A stretch of DNA of 64,000 nt. Origin: Paramagnetospirillum magnetotacticum MS-1 (GTDB taxonomy: Bacteria; Pseudomonadota; Alphaproteobacteria; Rhodospirillales; Magnetospirillaceae). Numbering within the stretch: the stretch's first letter is position 1; each line of letters opens with the position of its first letter. The stretch lies in the NCBI RefSeq assembly GCF_000829825.1, contig NZ_JXSL01000030.1, positions 441,501 through 505,500 of the forward strand, written 5' to 3'. The notes beneath the pieces are model-generated. The model ran no database searches. It was given only the letters and a program-made list of their open reading frames with translations, and was not told the DNA's origin. Below, one piece after another: positions 46,626-54,046 of this stretch. Position numbers and translations under genes: made by a program.

Positions 46626-47354
46626 ATGAGCCAGGTTTCGACGAACACACGGACACATACCCACCGTACCGACCGCATCGAGGCGCGGGCCAACGGCCTG
46701 CTGGGCGATTGCCGCCGCGCCTTTCATGCCTTCGGCGATCTGGACGAACTGGCGGAAAATCTGCGCATCTTGTCGCTCAACGCCGAACTGGCGGCGGGCC
46801 GGGCGGGGGACAAGGGCAAGGCGGTCAGGGCACTCACCCAATACACCCGCGAACTGGTCAACCGTCTGGCCCAGATACAGGGCGAGATGCATTCCTTGCG
46901 CGGGCGCACTTTCGCCTTCTCGTCCACCATCTTACGGGCGCTGATGCAGCTTCGCCTGTTCGAGCGCGCCAACCAGCTGATCGACAACGATCCGGCCGAC
47001 AGACAATCGAATGATTGCGCCAAGCGGGCTTTCGCCGATCTGATGACCATGCTGGTCGATACCCTGGACGGCATGGCCAATGCCGTGAGCGATCTGACGC
47101 GTCGCACCCACGGCGTGGAAGAAGTGGTCAGTCAGTCCGATTCCATCGCCACCAACATCGCCATCGAGGCCGCCGCCGCCGGTGTCCACGAGAAGGAGTT
47201 CCGCACGGTCTCGGACACGATGCGGCTTTATGTGGACGACCTGCGCCAGATGATCGACGAAGCGTCGGACGCGGTGCGCCGTGCCGCCGAGAAGGGGGTG
47301 GCGTTGCGGCGCGTCGGCCTCGACGCCCTTGATGAACTCCATCGCAACTCATAG
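46626..47354 (+). CDS. Soluble MCP-like chemotaxis signalling protein with two tip-like motifs
   Basis: 242 residues, almost wholly helical, with no TM segment or recognisable sensor domain. Residues about 44-84 (LRILSLNAELAAGRAGDKGK, followed by AVRALTQYTREL) and about 172-210 (SIATNIAIEAAAAGVHEKEF, followed by RTVSDTMRLYVDDL) both resemble the MCP signalling hairpin tip (NxxALNAxIEAARAGExGxGFxVVAxEVR). The second is the closer match. Presumably it works in the cytoplasm with CheA/CheW-type partners or as a regulator of arrays; that is inferred. The ODP-like gene follows after 18 nt, so the pair looks like one operon. Confidence 0.6.
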   Translation: MSQVSTNTRTHTHRTDRIEARANGLLGDCRRAFHAFGDLDELAENLRILSLNAELAAGRAGDKGKAVRALTQYTRELVNRLAQIQGEMHSLRGRTFAFSSTILRALMQLRLFERANQLIDNDPADRQSNDCAKRAFADLMTMLVDTLDGMANAVSDLTRRTHGVEEVVSQSDSIATNIAIEAAAAGVHEKEFRTVSDTMRLYVDDLRQMIDEASDAVRRAAEKGVALRRVGLDALDELHRNS

Positions 47355-47372
47355 CCAGTCAGGACCCAAGCC

Positions 47373-48131
47373 ATGAAGTGCGTTACGCTGTACCGCGAGG
47401 ATGATCACTGCTGGCAAATATTCGGCCAGGACCCGGACAGGCCTGACGCCATCGTCGACACCAACCAGTATCTGGTCCGGTCGGGCGACAACGCCATCCT
47501 GCTCGATCCGGGCGGGATGGAGGTGTTTCCGGCCATGCTGGCGGCGCTGACGCGCGAAATACCGGTGTCCAATCTCAAGGCGCTGTTCCTGTCACATCAG
47601 GACCCGGATATCGGCTCGTCCCTGCCGCTGTGGCGCCGGGTCTGCGAGCCCGACATCAAGGTCTATCTGTCCTGGCTGTGGTCCAGTTTCACCGCCCATT
47701 TCGACCGCGACGCCACCTTCACCACCATTCCCGACGAGGGAATGGAAATATCGCTGTCGCCCAGCCTCCGCTTGCGCTTCATCCCGGCCCATTACCTTCA
47801 TTCCTCGGGCAATTTCAACGTCTACGACCCCAAGGCGAAGGTCTTGTTCTCGGGCGATGTGGGCGCCGCGCTGGTCCCTAGGGACAAGGCCAGCGGCTCC
47901 ATGTTCGTCACCGACTTCGCCTCCCATGTGCAGTACATGGATGGGTTCCACCGCCGCTGGCTGGCCTCGACCCGCGCCCGTGACGCCTGGTGCGCCCAGG
48001 TGTCCAAGCTGGAGATCGACATCTTGGCGCCGCAGCACGGCCTGGTGTTCAAGGGTGACGACGTCAAGCGCTTCATCGATTGGTTCGCCGGTCTCGATAT
48101 CGGCAGCGGCGTCGCCGCCATGAACCGGTAA
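47373..48131 (+). CDS. ODP-like di-iron metallo-beta-lactamase-fold protein (candidate oxygen sensor)
   Basis: 252 residues forming a single flavodiiron-type metallo-beta-lactamase domain with no flavodoxin domain. Metal-ligand positions visible are H75-x-D77-x-D79 (LSHQDPDIGSS), H140 (IPAHYLHS), D162 (FSGDVGAAL) and H222 (APQHGLVF). The canonical motif is H-x-E-x-D-H; here E is replaced by D, and the His after the second D is replaced by Ile. Stand-alone ODP proteins of this type bind oxygen at a di-iron site and partner with chemotaxis receptors in Treponema. The MCP-like gene just upstream fits that role. A generic hydrolase is the alternative. Confidence 0.7.
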   Translation: MKCVTLYREDDHCWQIFGQDPDRPDAIVDTNQYLVRSGDNAILLDPGGMEVFPAMLAALTREIPVSNLKALFLSHQDPDIGSSLPLWRRVCEPDIKVYLSWLWSSFTAHFDRDATFTTIPDEGMEISLSPSLRLRFIPAHYLHSSGNFNVYDPKAKVLFSGDVGAALVPRDKASGSMFVTDFASHVQYMDGFHRRWLASTRARDAWCAQVSKLEIDILAPQHGLVFKGDDVKRFIDWFAGLDIGSGVAAMNR

Positions 48132-48142
48132 GCAGCCGCATC

Positions 48143-48174
48143 AAAGCCCCCTCCCCGTGGGGAGGGGGCTTTTT
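48143..48174. terminator. Intrinsic terminator after the ODP-like gene
   Basis: Stem AAAGCCCCCTCCCC / GGGGAGGGGGCTTT with a short GTGG-containing loop and a TTTTT tail. It also faces the convergent scaffold-like gene. Confidence 0.93.
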
Positions 48175-48179
48175 CATGC

Positions 48180-48914
48180 CTATTCCCCGTAAAGGCGGCG
48201 GAAGCCGTCACTGACCTTGGCGATGAAGGCCGGGTCCTTGGTCTTCCAGTAGCGGGGATCGTTGATCATCTTCTTCAATTGCTCCTCGGTGCGGCCATCG
48301 GCTCCGGCCGACGGCGCTGCGCCCAGCGACGGTTCATCGGACAGCATCAGACGATGCATGGTCTTGACCCCGTCGGCGGTGGAGGCCAGGGCGTCATAGG
48401 CCGCCTTGGGCAGATTGGCCTTGCCCCAGGCCTTGATCTGGCGCGCACTTTCCTGCCACTGGACCTCGCCGCCGAAATGGCCCTTCAGATGTTCGATCTG
48501 GCTGGCCTGATCCTGGCTGGCGGCCAGGTCATTGATCAGGGGCAGCAGGCATTCATGGGCCAGATCATAAACCATCTGGGCCTGTTCCTGGGTGAAGCCG
48601 GCCTGATGCAGGCGCTGGTTCACACCGGGATCGCTGGCCAGGGCGGGGTGAGAGGCATTGATGCTGTACTGATCAGGGCTGGGCGGAACGCCAACGGCCC
48701 GGCGGAAGGTGCCGACCTCGTCGGCCCCGGACTGGGGACCGGGAACCCGGACCATGGACGAGGCGCGGCGTTCGAGATCGCGATAGGCCCGCAACAGGGC
48801 GTCGGTCCGCACCTGGCCGGTGGCGGAATCCCAGAACTTGGCGGGCACGTTCTCGGGGCGGGCGGTCTCGCCGACAGTGTCGGCGGAAGGCGAAAAAGCG
48901 GCTTGGGACATCAT
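48180..48914 (-). CDS. Phage scaffold/capsid-assembly-like protein
   Basis: 244 residues from ATG 48914, with AAAGGAG 6 nt upstream (ATG 48911 also possible). Hydrophilic and helix-rich. The N-terminal segment has VPAKFWDSATGQVRTDALLR then AYRDLERR, a pattern shared by podophage and T7-like scaffolding proteins (FWDxxTGxVRxDxLLxxYxxLE). The end is basic (MINDPRYWKTKDPAFIAKV). It sits downstream of the portal gene on the same strand, the usual phage order. Confidence 0.72.
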   Translation of the reverse strand: MMSQAAFSPSADTVGETARPENVPAKFWDSATGQVRTDALLRAYRDLERRASSMVRVPGPQSGADEVGTFRRAVGVPPSPDQYSINASHPALASDPGVNQRLHQAGFTQEQAQMVYDLAHECLLPLINDLAASQDQASQIEHLKGHFGGEVQWQESARQIKAWGKANLPKAAYDALASTADGVKTMHRLMLSDEPSLGAAPSAGADGRTEEQLKKMINDPRYWKTKDPAFIAKVSDGFRRLYGE

Positions 48915-48946
48915 TGTAAACTCCTTTGAAGTTGTATCAGGGCGCC

Positions 48947-49216
48947 CTACATCCCCGTCCGGCCACGGGCGGCCAGGGCAAGGAGATGCAGGACCAGATG
49001 ACGCTGGCCTTCCAGATGGCGCAGCGCGTTGTCGCCGGACTCAGGTCCGAGACAGCGATCGATGGTCATGGATTTCAGGTGGTGCAGAACGGCCTCGCCA
49101 TCGGGGGTGGCGAACAGCCGGGCGGCCTGCCGGGACAACAACTGAACCGCGTCGTCGCCGTGCGAGGACGCCGCGGCGTGGTCCAACCAGGTCCAGCCGG
49201 AATCACCCGGGGGCAT
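48947..49216 (-). CDS. Bbp19-like small phage protein
   Basis: 89 residues from ATG 49216, with AAGGGAGG upstream; it overlaps the portal stop by 14 nt. The core DGEAVLHHLKSMTIDRCLGP and the end region EGQRHLVLHLLALAARGR resemble the short Bbp19-type proteins found just after the portal in many podophages. Function unknown; it may be structural. The frame stays open further upstream within the portal gene, but that part is a shadow. Confidence 0.65.
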   Translation of the reverse strand: MPPGDSGWTWLDHAAASSHGDDAVQLLSRQAARLFATPDGEAVLHHLKSMTIDRCLGPESGDNALRHLEGQRHLVLHLLALAARGRTGM

Positions 49217-50834
49217 GGAAGCCTCCCTTGGGCTTGTGCCCGCCCGGCGCATCAAGGCCCCTGATGAGCGAGTCGAGGGCGGCCGGGTCGGGATCCATGG
49301 CGCCTGCCTGTTGCTCCGAGGCGGGACGGACCAGTTCCGACGGAACGTTGAAGGCCCGGCCCAGCCAGCGGGCGGCGGCTGCCGCATCGACGGTGGCCAG
49401 GGCCGCAGGGCCCAGACTGGACAGGGCACCCAGCCAGCTCAGCACGTTGCGGGCGTCGCGACGTCCCTGATTCTGAGCCAATGGCGAGCGGTATTGCAGA
49501 TCGAAAACGCGCCCATCCACCGACAGCGGGGGAATTTCGCCCCGCCTGCGCAGGATATGGATGGCGCGCATGATCAGCGGGGTCAGCAGTTCGCTTTGCA
49601 AGCGGCCATAAGTCGCACCCAGCAGCCGGGCCATGTCGTCGGAACGCTGCAACACCTCGGTGGCGGTGAGCGACGGAGAGGCGGGCTGGCTCAGCTTGTC
49701 GCCCATCAGGGCGTGGCGGATGCGGCCCCTGAGATCGTCGAGCACCAGTTGCGAGGTGTCGAAGCGCCCCGGCGCGGTCAGCGGCTGCAACCCGGCCGAC
49801 CCCACCGCCTTTGGAATGATGGTGCCGGGAACCAGCTTGATATTGGCGGGATTGAGCACCCCGTCGTCATCGGCCTGCCAGATGCCGGTCACCGCGATGG
49901 TGGCGTTCTTCAGCACCAGTTCCACCACTTTGTTGGCGGTCTTGATGTCGGGCAGGGCCTTCATGACCGGAGAGCGGCCATAAACCTCGCCCGGAGCCTT
50001 CAGCCAGCGGAAATTGAGAAAGGGCGAACTGGAAAACGACCCACGCCCCAAAACCACATCCGAGGATTCGTCGTCGAGCACTGCGGCATAGGAATAGCCG
50101 CCACGCACCGGAATCACCGCTTCGACCACACCCAGGCGCAAATCAGGATCATCGGCCGCCGCCTTGATCAGATGGCCGGACAGGACGGCGCGGGCAAAGC
50201 GCGCCTTCAGCGCCGCCACGGACATTTCGCTGCGGCGGAAGGTGACGTCCAGACGCCCGGCGGGCCCCTCCTCCAGCACCACCTGGCCCAAGGGAACCGA
50301 GGTGAAGCGGAAGGCGGAGGCCTCGCCGGGTGCGGCCTCCTCGAACAACAGCGAGGCGGTGCCGCCGGTGACCGCATCCAGATAGCACTGGTGCATTTCG
50401 ATGGCGAAGTTGGAGCGATCGAAATGGGACTGCATCACGGCGGCCACCCGCTCCAGGAGCGGAGCCACCTGATCGCGTTCGGCCTCGGGCATCTGATCGC
50501 CAGCGGTCAGCCCGAACCATTGCGCCCAGGGCGGAGTCAGTTCCGACAATAGGCTGGCGGCCAGTTGATCGACGCAGTCGGGAGCCGTGCCGTCGAACAG
50601 CCGGTCGGCCTTGCGTTCGCCCGGCACACCGGCGTGGAACATGCCGTCGCGCAGGGGCAGGGCGTAGTCGTAGCATTCCTGCCAGTGGGATTCCCAGGTG
50701 GAGCGGCGTTCCTTGGCCTTGCGGTAACGCCGCAGCAAAACCGAAGGGTCATCCCCCTCGACGCCCAACAGGGCCTCGCCCAAGGCGGCCTTTTCCTCGC
50801 CATCCTTGCGGCGGCGGGTTTCGGTACCGTCCAT
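49203..50834 (-). CDS. Podophage-type portal (head-tail connector) protein
   Basis: 543 residues, the size of T7-like connectors. Typical features: early VLLRRYRKAKERRSTWESHW, QECYDYALPLRD, a loss-of-capsid motif region LTPPWAQWFGL, MHQCYLDAVTGGTASLLFEE, PVMKALPDIKTANKVVELVL, and later ALMGDKLSQPASPSLTATEV plus EVLQRSDDMARLLGATYGRL. Portals form the dodecameric ring through which DNA is packaged. The gene appears intact, yet no terminase or major-capsid gene is seen in the window. Confidence 0.87.
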   Translation of the reverse strand: MDGTETRRRKDGEEKAALGEALLGVEGDDPSVLLRRYRKAKERRSTWESHWQECYDYALPLRDGMFHAGVPGERKADRLFDGTAPDCVDQLAASLLSELTPPWAQWFGLTAGDQMPEAERDQVAPLLERVAAVMQSHFDRSNFAIEMHQCYLDAVTGGTASLLFEEAAPGEASAFRFTSVPLGQVVLEEGPAGRLDVTFRRSEMSVAALKARFARAVLSGHLIKAAADDPDLRLGVVEAVIPVRGGYSYAAVLDDESSDVVLGRGSFSSSPFLNFRWLKAPGEVYGRSPVMKALPDIKTANKVVELVLKNATIAVTGIWQADDDGVLNPANIKLVPGTIIPKAVGSAGLQPLTAPGRFDTSQLVLDDLRGRIRHALMGDKLSQPASPSLTATEVLQRSDDMARLLGATYGRLQSELLTPLIMRAIHILRRRGEIPPLSVDGRVFDLQYRSPLAQNQGRRDARNVLSWLGALSSLGPAALATVDAAAAARWLGRAFNVPSELVRPASEQQAGAMDPDPAALDSLIRGLDAPGGHKPKGGFHAPG

Positions 50835-50836
50835 GT

Positions 50837-51052
50837 CTATTCTCCCAGCAAGGTCTTGCCCGTGCGATTGCCCGAGCCCGCCGATTGCAGAACCCCGGTC
50901 TCCGAGGTGGCGATGGTGCCCAGCAGGCCGCGCCGGTTGCGGTTGATGGCATCGAGACGTTCACTGGCCGCCGCATCCTCAGGGCTGGGCGTCGCAGGCA
51001 GGACCACCGGCGCAGGCGGGGACGGCGGATCGGGAGCAAAGAAACCACCCAT
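50837..51052 (-). CDS. Small phage-type protein upstream of portal
   Basis: 71 residues from ATG 51052, with AGGAGATATGCC before it, 2 nt upstream of the portal gene. Proline-rich N terminus (FFAPDPPSPPAPVVLPA), then RLDAINRNRRGLLGTIATSE and GNRTGKTLLGE. Short proteins with the RRGxxxTIxTSxxG pattern commonly precede podophage portals. No function is known. Confidence 0.7.
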   Translation of the reverse strand: MGGFFAPDPPSPPAPVVLPATPSPEDAAASERLDAINRNRRGLLGTIATSETGVLQSAGSGNRTGKTLLGE

Positions 51053-51063
51053 GGCATATCTCC

Positions 51064-51573
51064 TTACGAATTGATCATGTTTTGTTCCCGTCCGCAGCCG
51101 AAGCCATCCGCCTCGCTGGTGGCGAGGGGTTGGTCCGGACAGAGTTCGGGTGTTGATTTCCTGACCATAGACCTAATTTTTACATCTGTAAAGGACTTTT
51201 TTCCGTTACTAGCAAGATAGTCATACAACTGGCCTGGCGTCAGCACCCACCGCTCTTGCAGCCCCAACACCCGCTTCACCGCCTCGACGCAGGAATATAG
51301 ACCGATCGGACTGGGGCGGCGGGGCGGGTGGCGCACGGCGGTCTCGACCACGGTCAGCCCGTCCTGCGATCGCAGCCAGGCGAGGAGATCGAGGCCGCCT
51401 CCCGGCGACCAGACCTCCACCGAGGTCCGATGCGCCAGGGGATTGATGCAGACCCAAGCGCCATCCAATTCCAGCAGGACGAAACAATGACGAAATCCCG
51501 GCCGCAACAGGCGCAACCAGGCTAAATCGGCCTTGCCCGAGAACACCACCAGGGCCCGGGAAGACGGATTCAT
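51064..51573 (-). CDS. Putative permuted NlpC/P60-like phage protein
   Basis: 169 residues from ATG 51573, overlapping the upstream gene stop (ATGA). Residues 24-34 (RPGFRHCFVLL) place H29 early, and SCVEAVKRVLGL places C95 at a helix start. A His-before-Cys order is what circularly permuted NlpC/P60 (YiiX/LRAT-like) thiol enzymes show. NPLAHRTSVEVW and LTPGQLYDYL are also conserved-looking. The enzyme class is inferred from this pattern only. The last ~45 residues lie on locally AT-rich DNA and look unrelated to the core. Confidence 0.55.
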   Translation of the reverse strand: MNPSSRALVVFSGKADLAWLRLLRPGFRHCFVLLELDGAWVCINPLAHRTSVEVWSPGGGLDLLAWLRSQDGLTVVETAVRHPPRRPSPIGLYSCVEAVKRVLGLQERWVLTPGQLYDYLASNGKKSFTDVKIRSMVRKSTPELCPDQPLATSEADGFGCGREQNMINS

Positions 51574-51926
51574 GCGATGATCCCCTTGGCCCGTAACGGT
51601 ACCGCCAGCCGGTCCAGCGCCTCGCGCCACAGGCGGGTCTCGCCGCCATCGTCCCCGACCGTCCTGGCGGCTTCGTCCCCAAACCGCACCAGGACCCGCA
51701 AATGGGCACCCCGAAGGACGCGATGGCGATAGAGGCGCCGAACCTCGCGCGCGATGTCGTCGGGGACGCAAGGCCTGGCAATATCCCCAAGCCCTGCCTG
51801 AAACCGCGCCCCCTCGTCGCGGGCCATCTGGCAGTGGGCATACCAGATCCAGGCATCCTCCGGCGTGGCGAAGGGCTCGCCCTCCCGAGCATCATAGGTT
51901 CCCTTAATGTTTCGCATAGCAGCCAT
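51570..51926 (-). CDS. Conserved hypothetical protein of the phage-like block
   Basis: 118 residues; ATG 51926 with GGAGA upstream (ATG 51917 is an alternative). Features: FATPEDAWIWYAHCQMARDE, RPCVPDDIAREVRRLYRHRV, LRGAHLRVLVRFG and a C-terminal LWREALDRLAVPLRAKGIIA. It is basic, soluble and probably helical. I do not recognise a function. Because it is coupled to the downstream NlpC-like gene and faces the repressor across a promoter region, it is probably the first gene of the phage-like minus-strand transcript. Confidence 0.7.
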   Translation of the reverse strand: MAAMRNIKGTYDAREGEPFATPEDAWIWYAHCQMARDEGARFQAGLGDIARPCVPDDIAREVRRLYRHRVLRGAHLRVLVRFGDEAARTVGDDGGETRLWREALDRLAVPLRAKGIIA

Positions 51927-51957
51927 CTTTGTTCTCCACTTATAGGACCATATGCCA

Positions 51958-51987
51958 TTGACATTGCGTCACGCCCCGGAATAGAGT
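51958..51987 (+). promoter_or_regulatory. Promoter candidate for the S24 repressor gene
   Basis: TTGACA (51958-51963), an 18-nt spacer, then TAGAGT (51982-51987), located 40 nt before the TTG start codon. Confidence 0.5.
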
Positions 51988-52003
51988 CAAGAAAAAGGTT
52001 TAT

Positions 52004-52016
52004 GTTCCTGTAGAAC
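52004..52016. promoter_or_regulatory. Operator candidate GTTC-N5-GAAC in the S24 repressor leader
   Basis: GTTC (52004-52007) CTGTA GAAC (52013-52016) forms a symmetrical dyad between the candidate promoter and the Shine-Dalgarno, the expected place for autorepression by a LexA-like protein. Confidence 0.45.
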
Positions 52017-52027
52017 CGGAGGCAAAA

Positions 52028-52681
52028 TTGCGGGACCATCTTCCCATGCTGAAGCACGCCGACATCTGGGCCGCCATTGATGCGCTTGCCCGTGACCACG
52101 GGCTGACGGCGTCTGCCCTTGCCCGCAAGGCCGGGCTGGACCCCACCACCTTCAACAAGAGCAAACGCGTCACCCGCGAGGGCAAGCCCCGCTGGCCGTC
52201 GACGGAAAGCGTCGCCAAGGTTCTGGAGGCCACCGGGGCCACCATGACCGCCTTCGTCGGTTATATCGAGGATACGGCCCAAGCGCGCCAGACGGCCAAC
52301 ACCATCCCCCTGATCGGATTCGCCCAGGCGGGTGACTGCGGTTATTTCGACGATGCCGGTTATCCGGTGGGCGGCAGCTGGGATGAGATCCCCTTCCCCG
52401 AGATCGGCGACCCCCATGCCTATGCACTGGAGGTCAGCGGCGATTCCATGGAACCCCTCTACCGCGACGGCGACGTGGTGATCGTTTCCCCCGCCGCGGG
52501 CGTTCGGCGCGGCGACCGCGTGGTGGTGCGCACCACCGAGGGCGAAGTGATGGTCAAGCAGTTGGTGCGCCAGACCGCCAAGCGCATCGAACTGGCCTCC
52601 ATCAATCCGGCCCATCCCGGCCGTTCCCTGGCCACCGAGGAGGTGGCCTGGATCGCCCGGATTCTGTGGTCCAGCCAATAA
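52028..52681 (+). CDS. S24 (LexA/CI-like) phage repressor
   Basis: 217 residues from TTG 52028, which has an excellent GGAGG 5 nt upstream; ATG 52046 (MLKHADIW) is the alternative and gives the more usual N terminus. An HTH (LTASALARKAGLDPTTFNKS) precedes a C-terminal S24 peptidase: serine in VSGDSMEPLYRDGD and lysine in VMVKQLVR form the Ser-Lys dyad. The expected Ala-Gly cleavage site is seen in GFAQAGDCG. Such proteins self-cleave on the RecA/SOS signal or act as stable repressors. It faces the phage-like genes across a shared control region. Confidence 0.88.
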   Translation: MRDHLPMLKHADIWAAIDALARDHGLTASALARKAGLDPTTFNKSKRVTREGKPRWPSTESVAKVLEATGATMTAFVGYIEDTAQARQTANTIPLIGFAQAGDCGYFDDAGYPVGGSWDEIPFPEIGDPHAYALEVSGDSMEPLYRDGDVVIVSPAAGVRRGDRVVVRTTEGEVMVKQLVRQTAKRIELASINPAHPGRSLATEEVAWIARILWSSQ

Positions 52682-52707
52682 TTTCCTGAATCAGAGGAGA
52701 CCGGGAA

Positions 52708-52983
52708 ATGCCCGTCCGCTTTGCCTTTGGGCAAATGGATGCGGCGGAGCGGCGCCATGACGGCCCCATTCCGCCCGCCGACCCCGCCGCCCCGCCATCG
52801 GGAAGGGCGCGGGCGCGGCTGTTCCAGCGGCTGGCCGCCGAGCAGCGCGAGGATATCTCGCGACGGCGGCAATGCCTGACCGTACCGACCCTGGCCGACG
52901 ACGCAATATCGCCGCGCGATCAGGCAAGGCTGAGATTCTACCGTGACCAGGGCGCCGCCTGGGCGGCGCTCCTGGCAAAGTAG
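52708..52983 (+). CDS. Small hypothetical protein downstream of the S24 repressor
   Basis: 91 residues from ATG 52708, with GAGGAGA upstream. Charged and Ala/Arg-rich: ARARLFQRLAAEQREDISRR, ISPRDQARLRFYRDQGAAW. No TM segment or known motif. It is 26 nt after the repressor and probably shares its transcript. It ends 2 nt before the convergent fabI stop. Confidence 0.6.
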   Translation: MPVRFAFGQMDAAERRHDGPIPPADPAAPPSGRARARLFQRLAAEQREDISRRRQCLTVPTLADDAISPRDQARLRFYRDQGAAWAALLAK

Positions 52984-52985
52984 GG

Positions 52986-53789
52986 CTACCCGACGATGTG
53001 GGCGCCGCCGTCGATATACAAGGTGGTGCCGGTCACCGACTTGGCCAGATCGCTGACCAGATAGGCGGCGAAGGAACCGCAATCATTGATATCGGCCAAC
53101 TGATGGGTCGGCGCCTTCTGGGCGGCGGCGTCCATCAGTTCGTCGAAGCGGTCGATGCCCGAGGCGGCGCGGGTCTTCAGCGGTCCGGGCGACAGGGCCA
53201 GGACGCGGATACCCTTGGGGCCAAGCTCGTGCGCCAGATACTTGGTGGTGCTTTCCAGCGCCGCCTTGACCGGACCCATGACGTTGTAGTGCTCGACCAC
53301 CTTGCGGCCGCCATAGAACGACACGGTGATCAGGGCGCCGCCATTCTTCATCAGCGGCTCGGCCAGCTTGGCGCAGCGAACGAAGGAGAAGCACGACACA
53401 TCCATGGCCAGGGCGAAACCCTCGCGCGAGCAATCGGTCACGCGGCCATGAAGATCGTCACGATTGGCATAGGCGATGGAGTGGATGACGAAGTCCAGAC
53501 GGCCCCACTTCTCCTCGATGGCCTTGAACACCGCTTCCAGCTGACCATCCTCGCGCACGTCGCAAGGCAGGTAGATGGGGGCAAACAGGCCCTCGGCCAG
53601 GGGGCGGACGTATTTGTCGCCCTTCTCGTTGAGATAGGTGATGGCCAGTTCGGCACCATAGGCGTGGCAGTGCTTGGCGATGCCATATGCGATGGACTGG
53701 TCATTGGCGATACCGATGATCAATCCCTTCTTGCCGCGCAGATCGAGAAGCTTCAGCGGCGCCGGAGCGGCATTCACGTCGATGGTCAT
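52986..53789 (-). CDS. fabI: Enoyl-ACP reductase (NADH), FabI family
   Basis: 267 residues from ATG 53789 (MTIDVNAAP); upstream in-frame codons are not family-like. FabI performs the last step of each fatty-acid elongation cycle. The nucleotide fold starts LRGKKGLIIGIANDQSIAYG. The active-site tyrosine and lysine are in the Y-x6-K motif HYNVMGPVKAALES, after SFYGGRKV. The C terminus is TLYIDGGAHIVG. Standard length. Confidence 0.92.
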   Translation of the reverse strand: MTIDVNAAPAPLKLLDLRGKKGLIIGIANDQSIAYGIAKHCHAYGAELAITYLNEKGDKYVRPLAEGLFAPIYLPCDVREDGQLEAVFKAIEEKWGRLDFVIHSIAYANRDDLHGRVTDCSREGFALAMDVSCFSFVRCAKLAEPLMKNGGALITVSFYGGRKVVEHYNVMGPVKAALESTTKYLAHELGPKGIRVLALSPGPLKTRAASGIDRFDELMDAAAQKAPTHQLADINDCGSFAAYLVSDLAKSVTGTTLYIDGGAHIVG

Positions 53790-53971
53790 GATGACAAACT
53801 CTCCAATATGCATTGCTGCGACGCAGCATAGACCCCCACTCCTTATTTCTTCAAGCGGTATGACCAGCCGTGCCCTGCATTTCGCACAACCGTAATATTC
53901 GGAAAACATTGAGTGTTCAATGAAACGCCAATGAGCTTGACGCTCGGGCGTGCCCGGCGCTATGTCTTGGT

Positions 53972-54030
53972 CCGTGGTGATTTGTCCGACCGGATTGCGG
54001 CCACGTTAAACATCCCGCTAAAGAGGTCCG
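53972..54030 (+). promoter_or_regulatory. SAM-II riboswitch upstream of metZ
   Basis: The sequence matches the SAM-II (metA) aptamer. P1 is CGTGG (53973-53977) with CCACG (54001-54005), and the conserved GTGATTTG lies in the loop. Next come GGATTGCGGCCACGTTAAA and the 3' GCTAAAGAGGTC. The pseudoknot can form between GACC (53988-53991) and GGTC (54025-54028). It precedes a methionine-synthesis gene, the normal SAM-II target in alphaproteobacteria. Confidence 0.9.
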
Positions 54031-54046
54031 AGCGCTCCGCTAGTCG

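Noticed and set aside
47373-48131. Flavodiiron nitric-oxide or oxygen reductase
   Set aside because: No flavodoxin domain follows the metallo-beta-lactamase domain and the ligand motif is altered, so a reductase role is unlikely.
46003-52983. Gene transfer agent
   Set aside because: The portal and scaffold are of podophage type, whereas known alphaproteobacterial GTAs are siphophage-like with terminase, HK97 capsid and tail genes, none of which are present.
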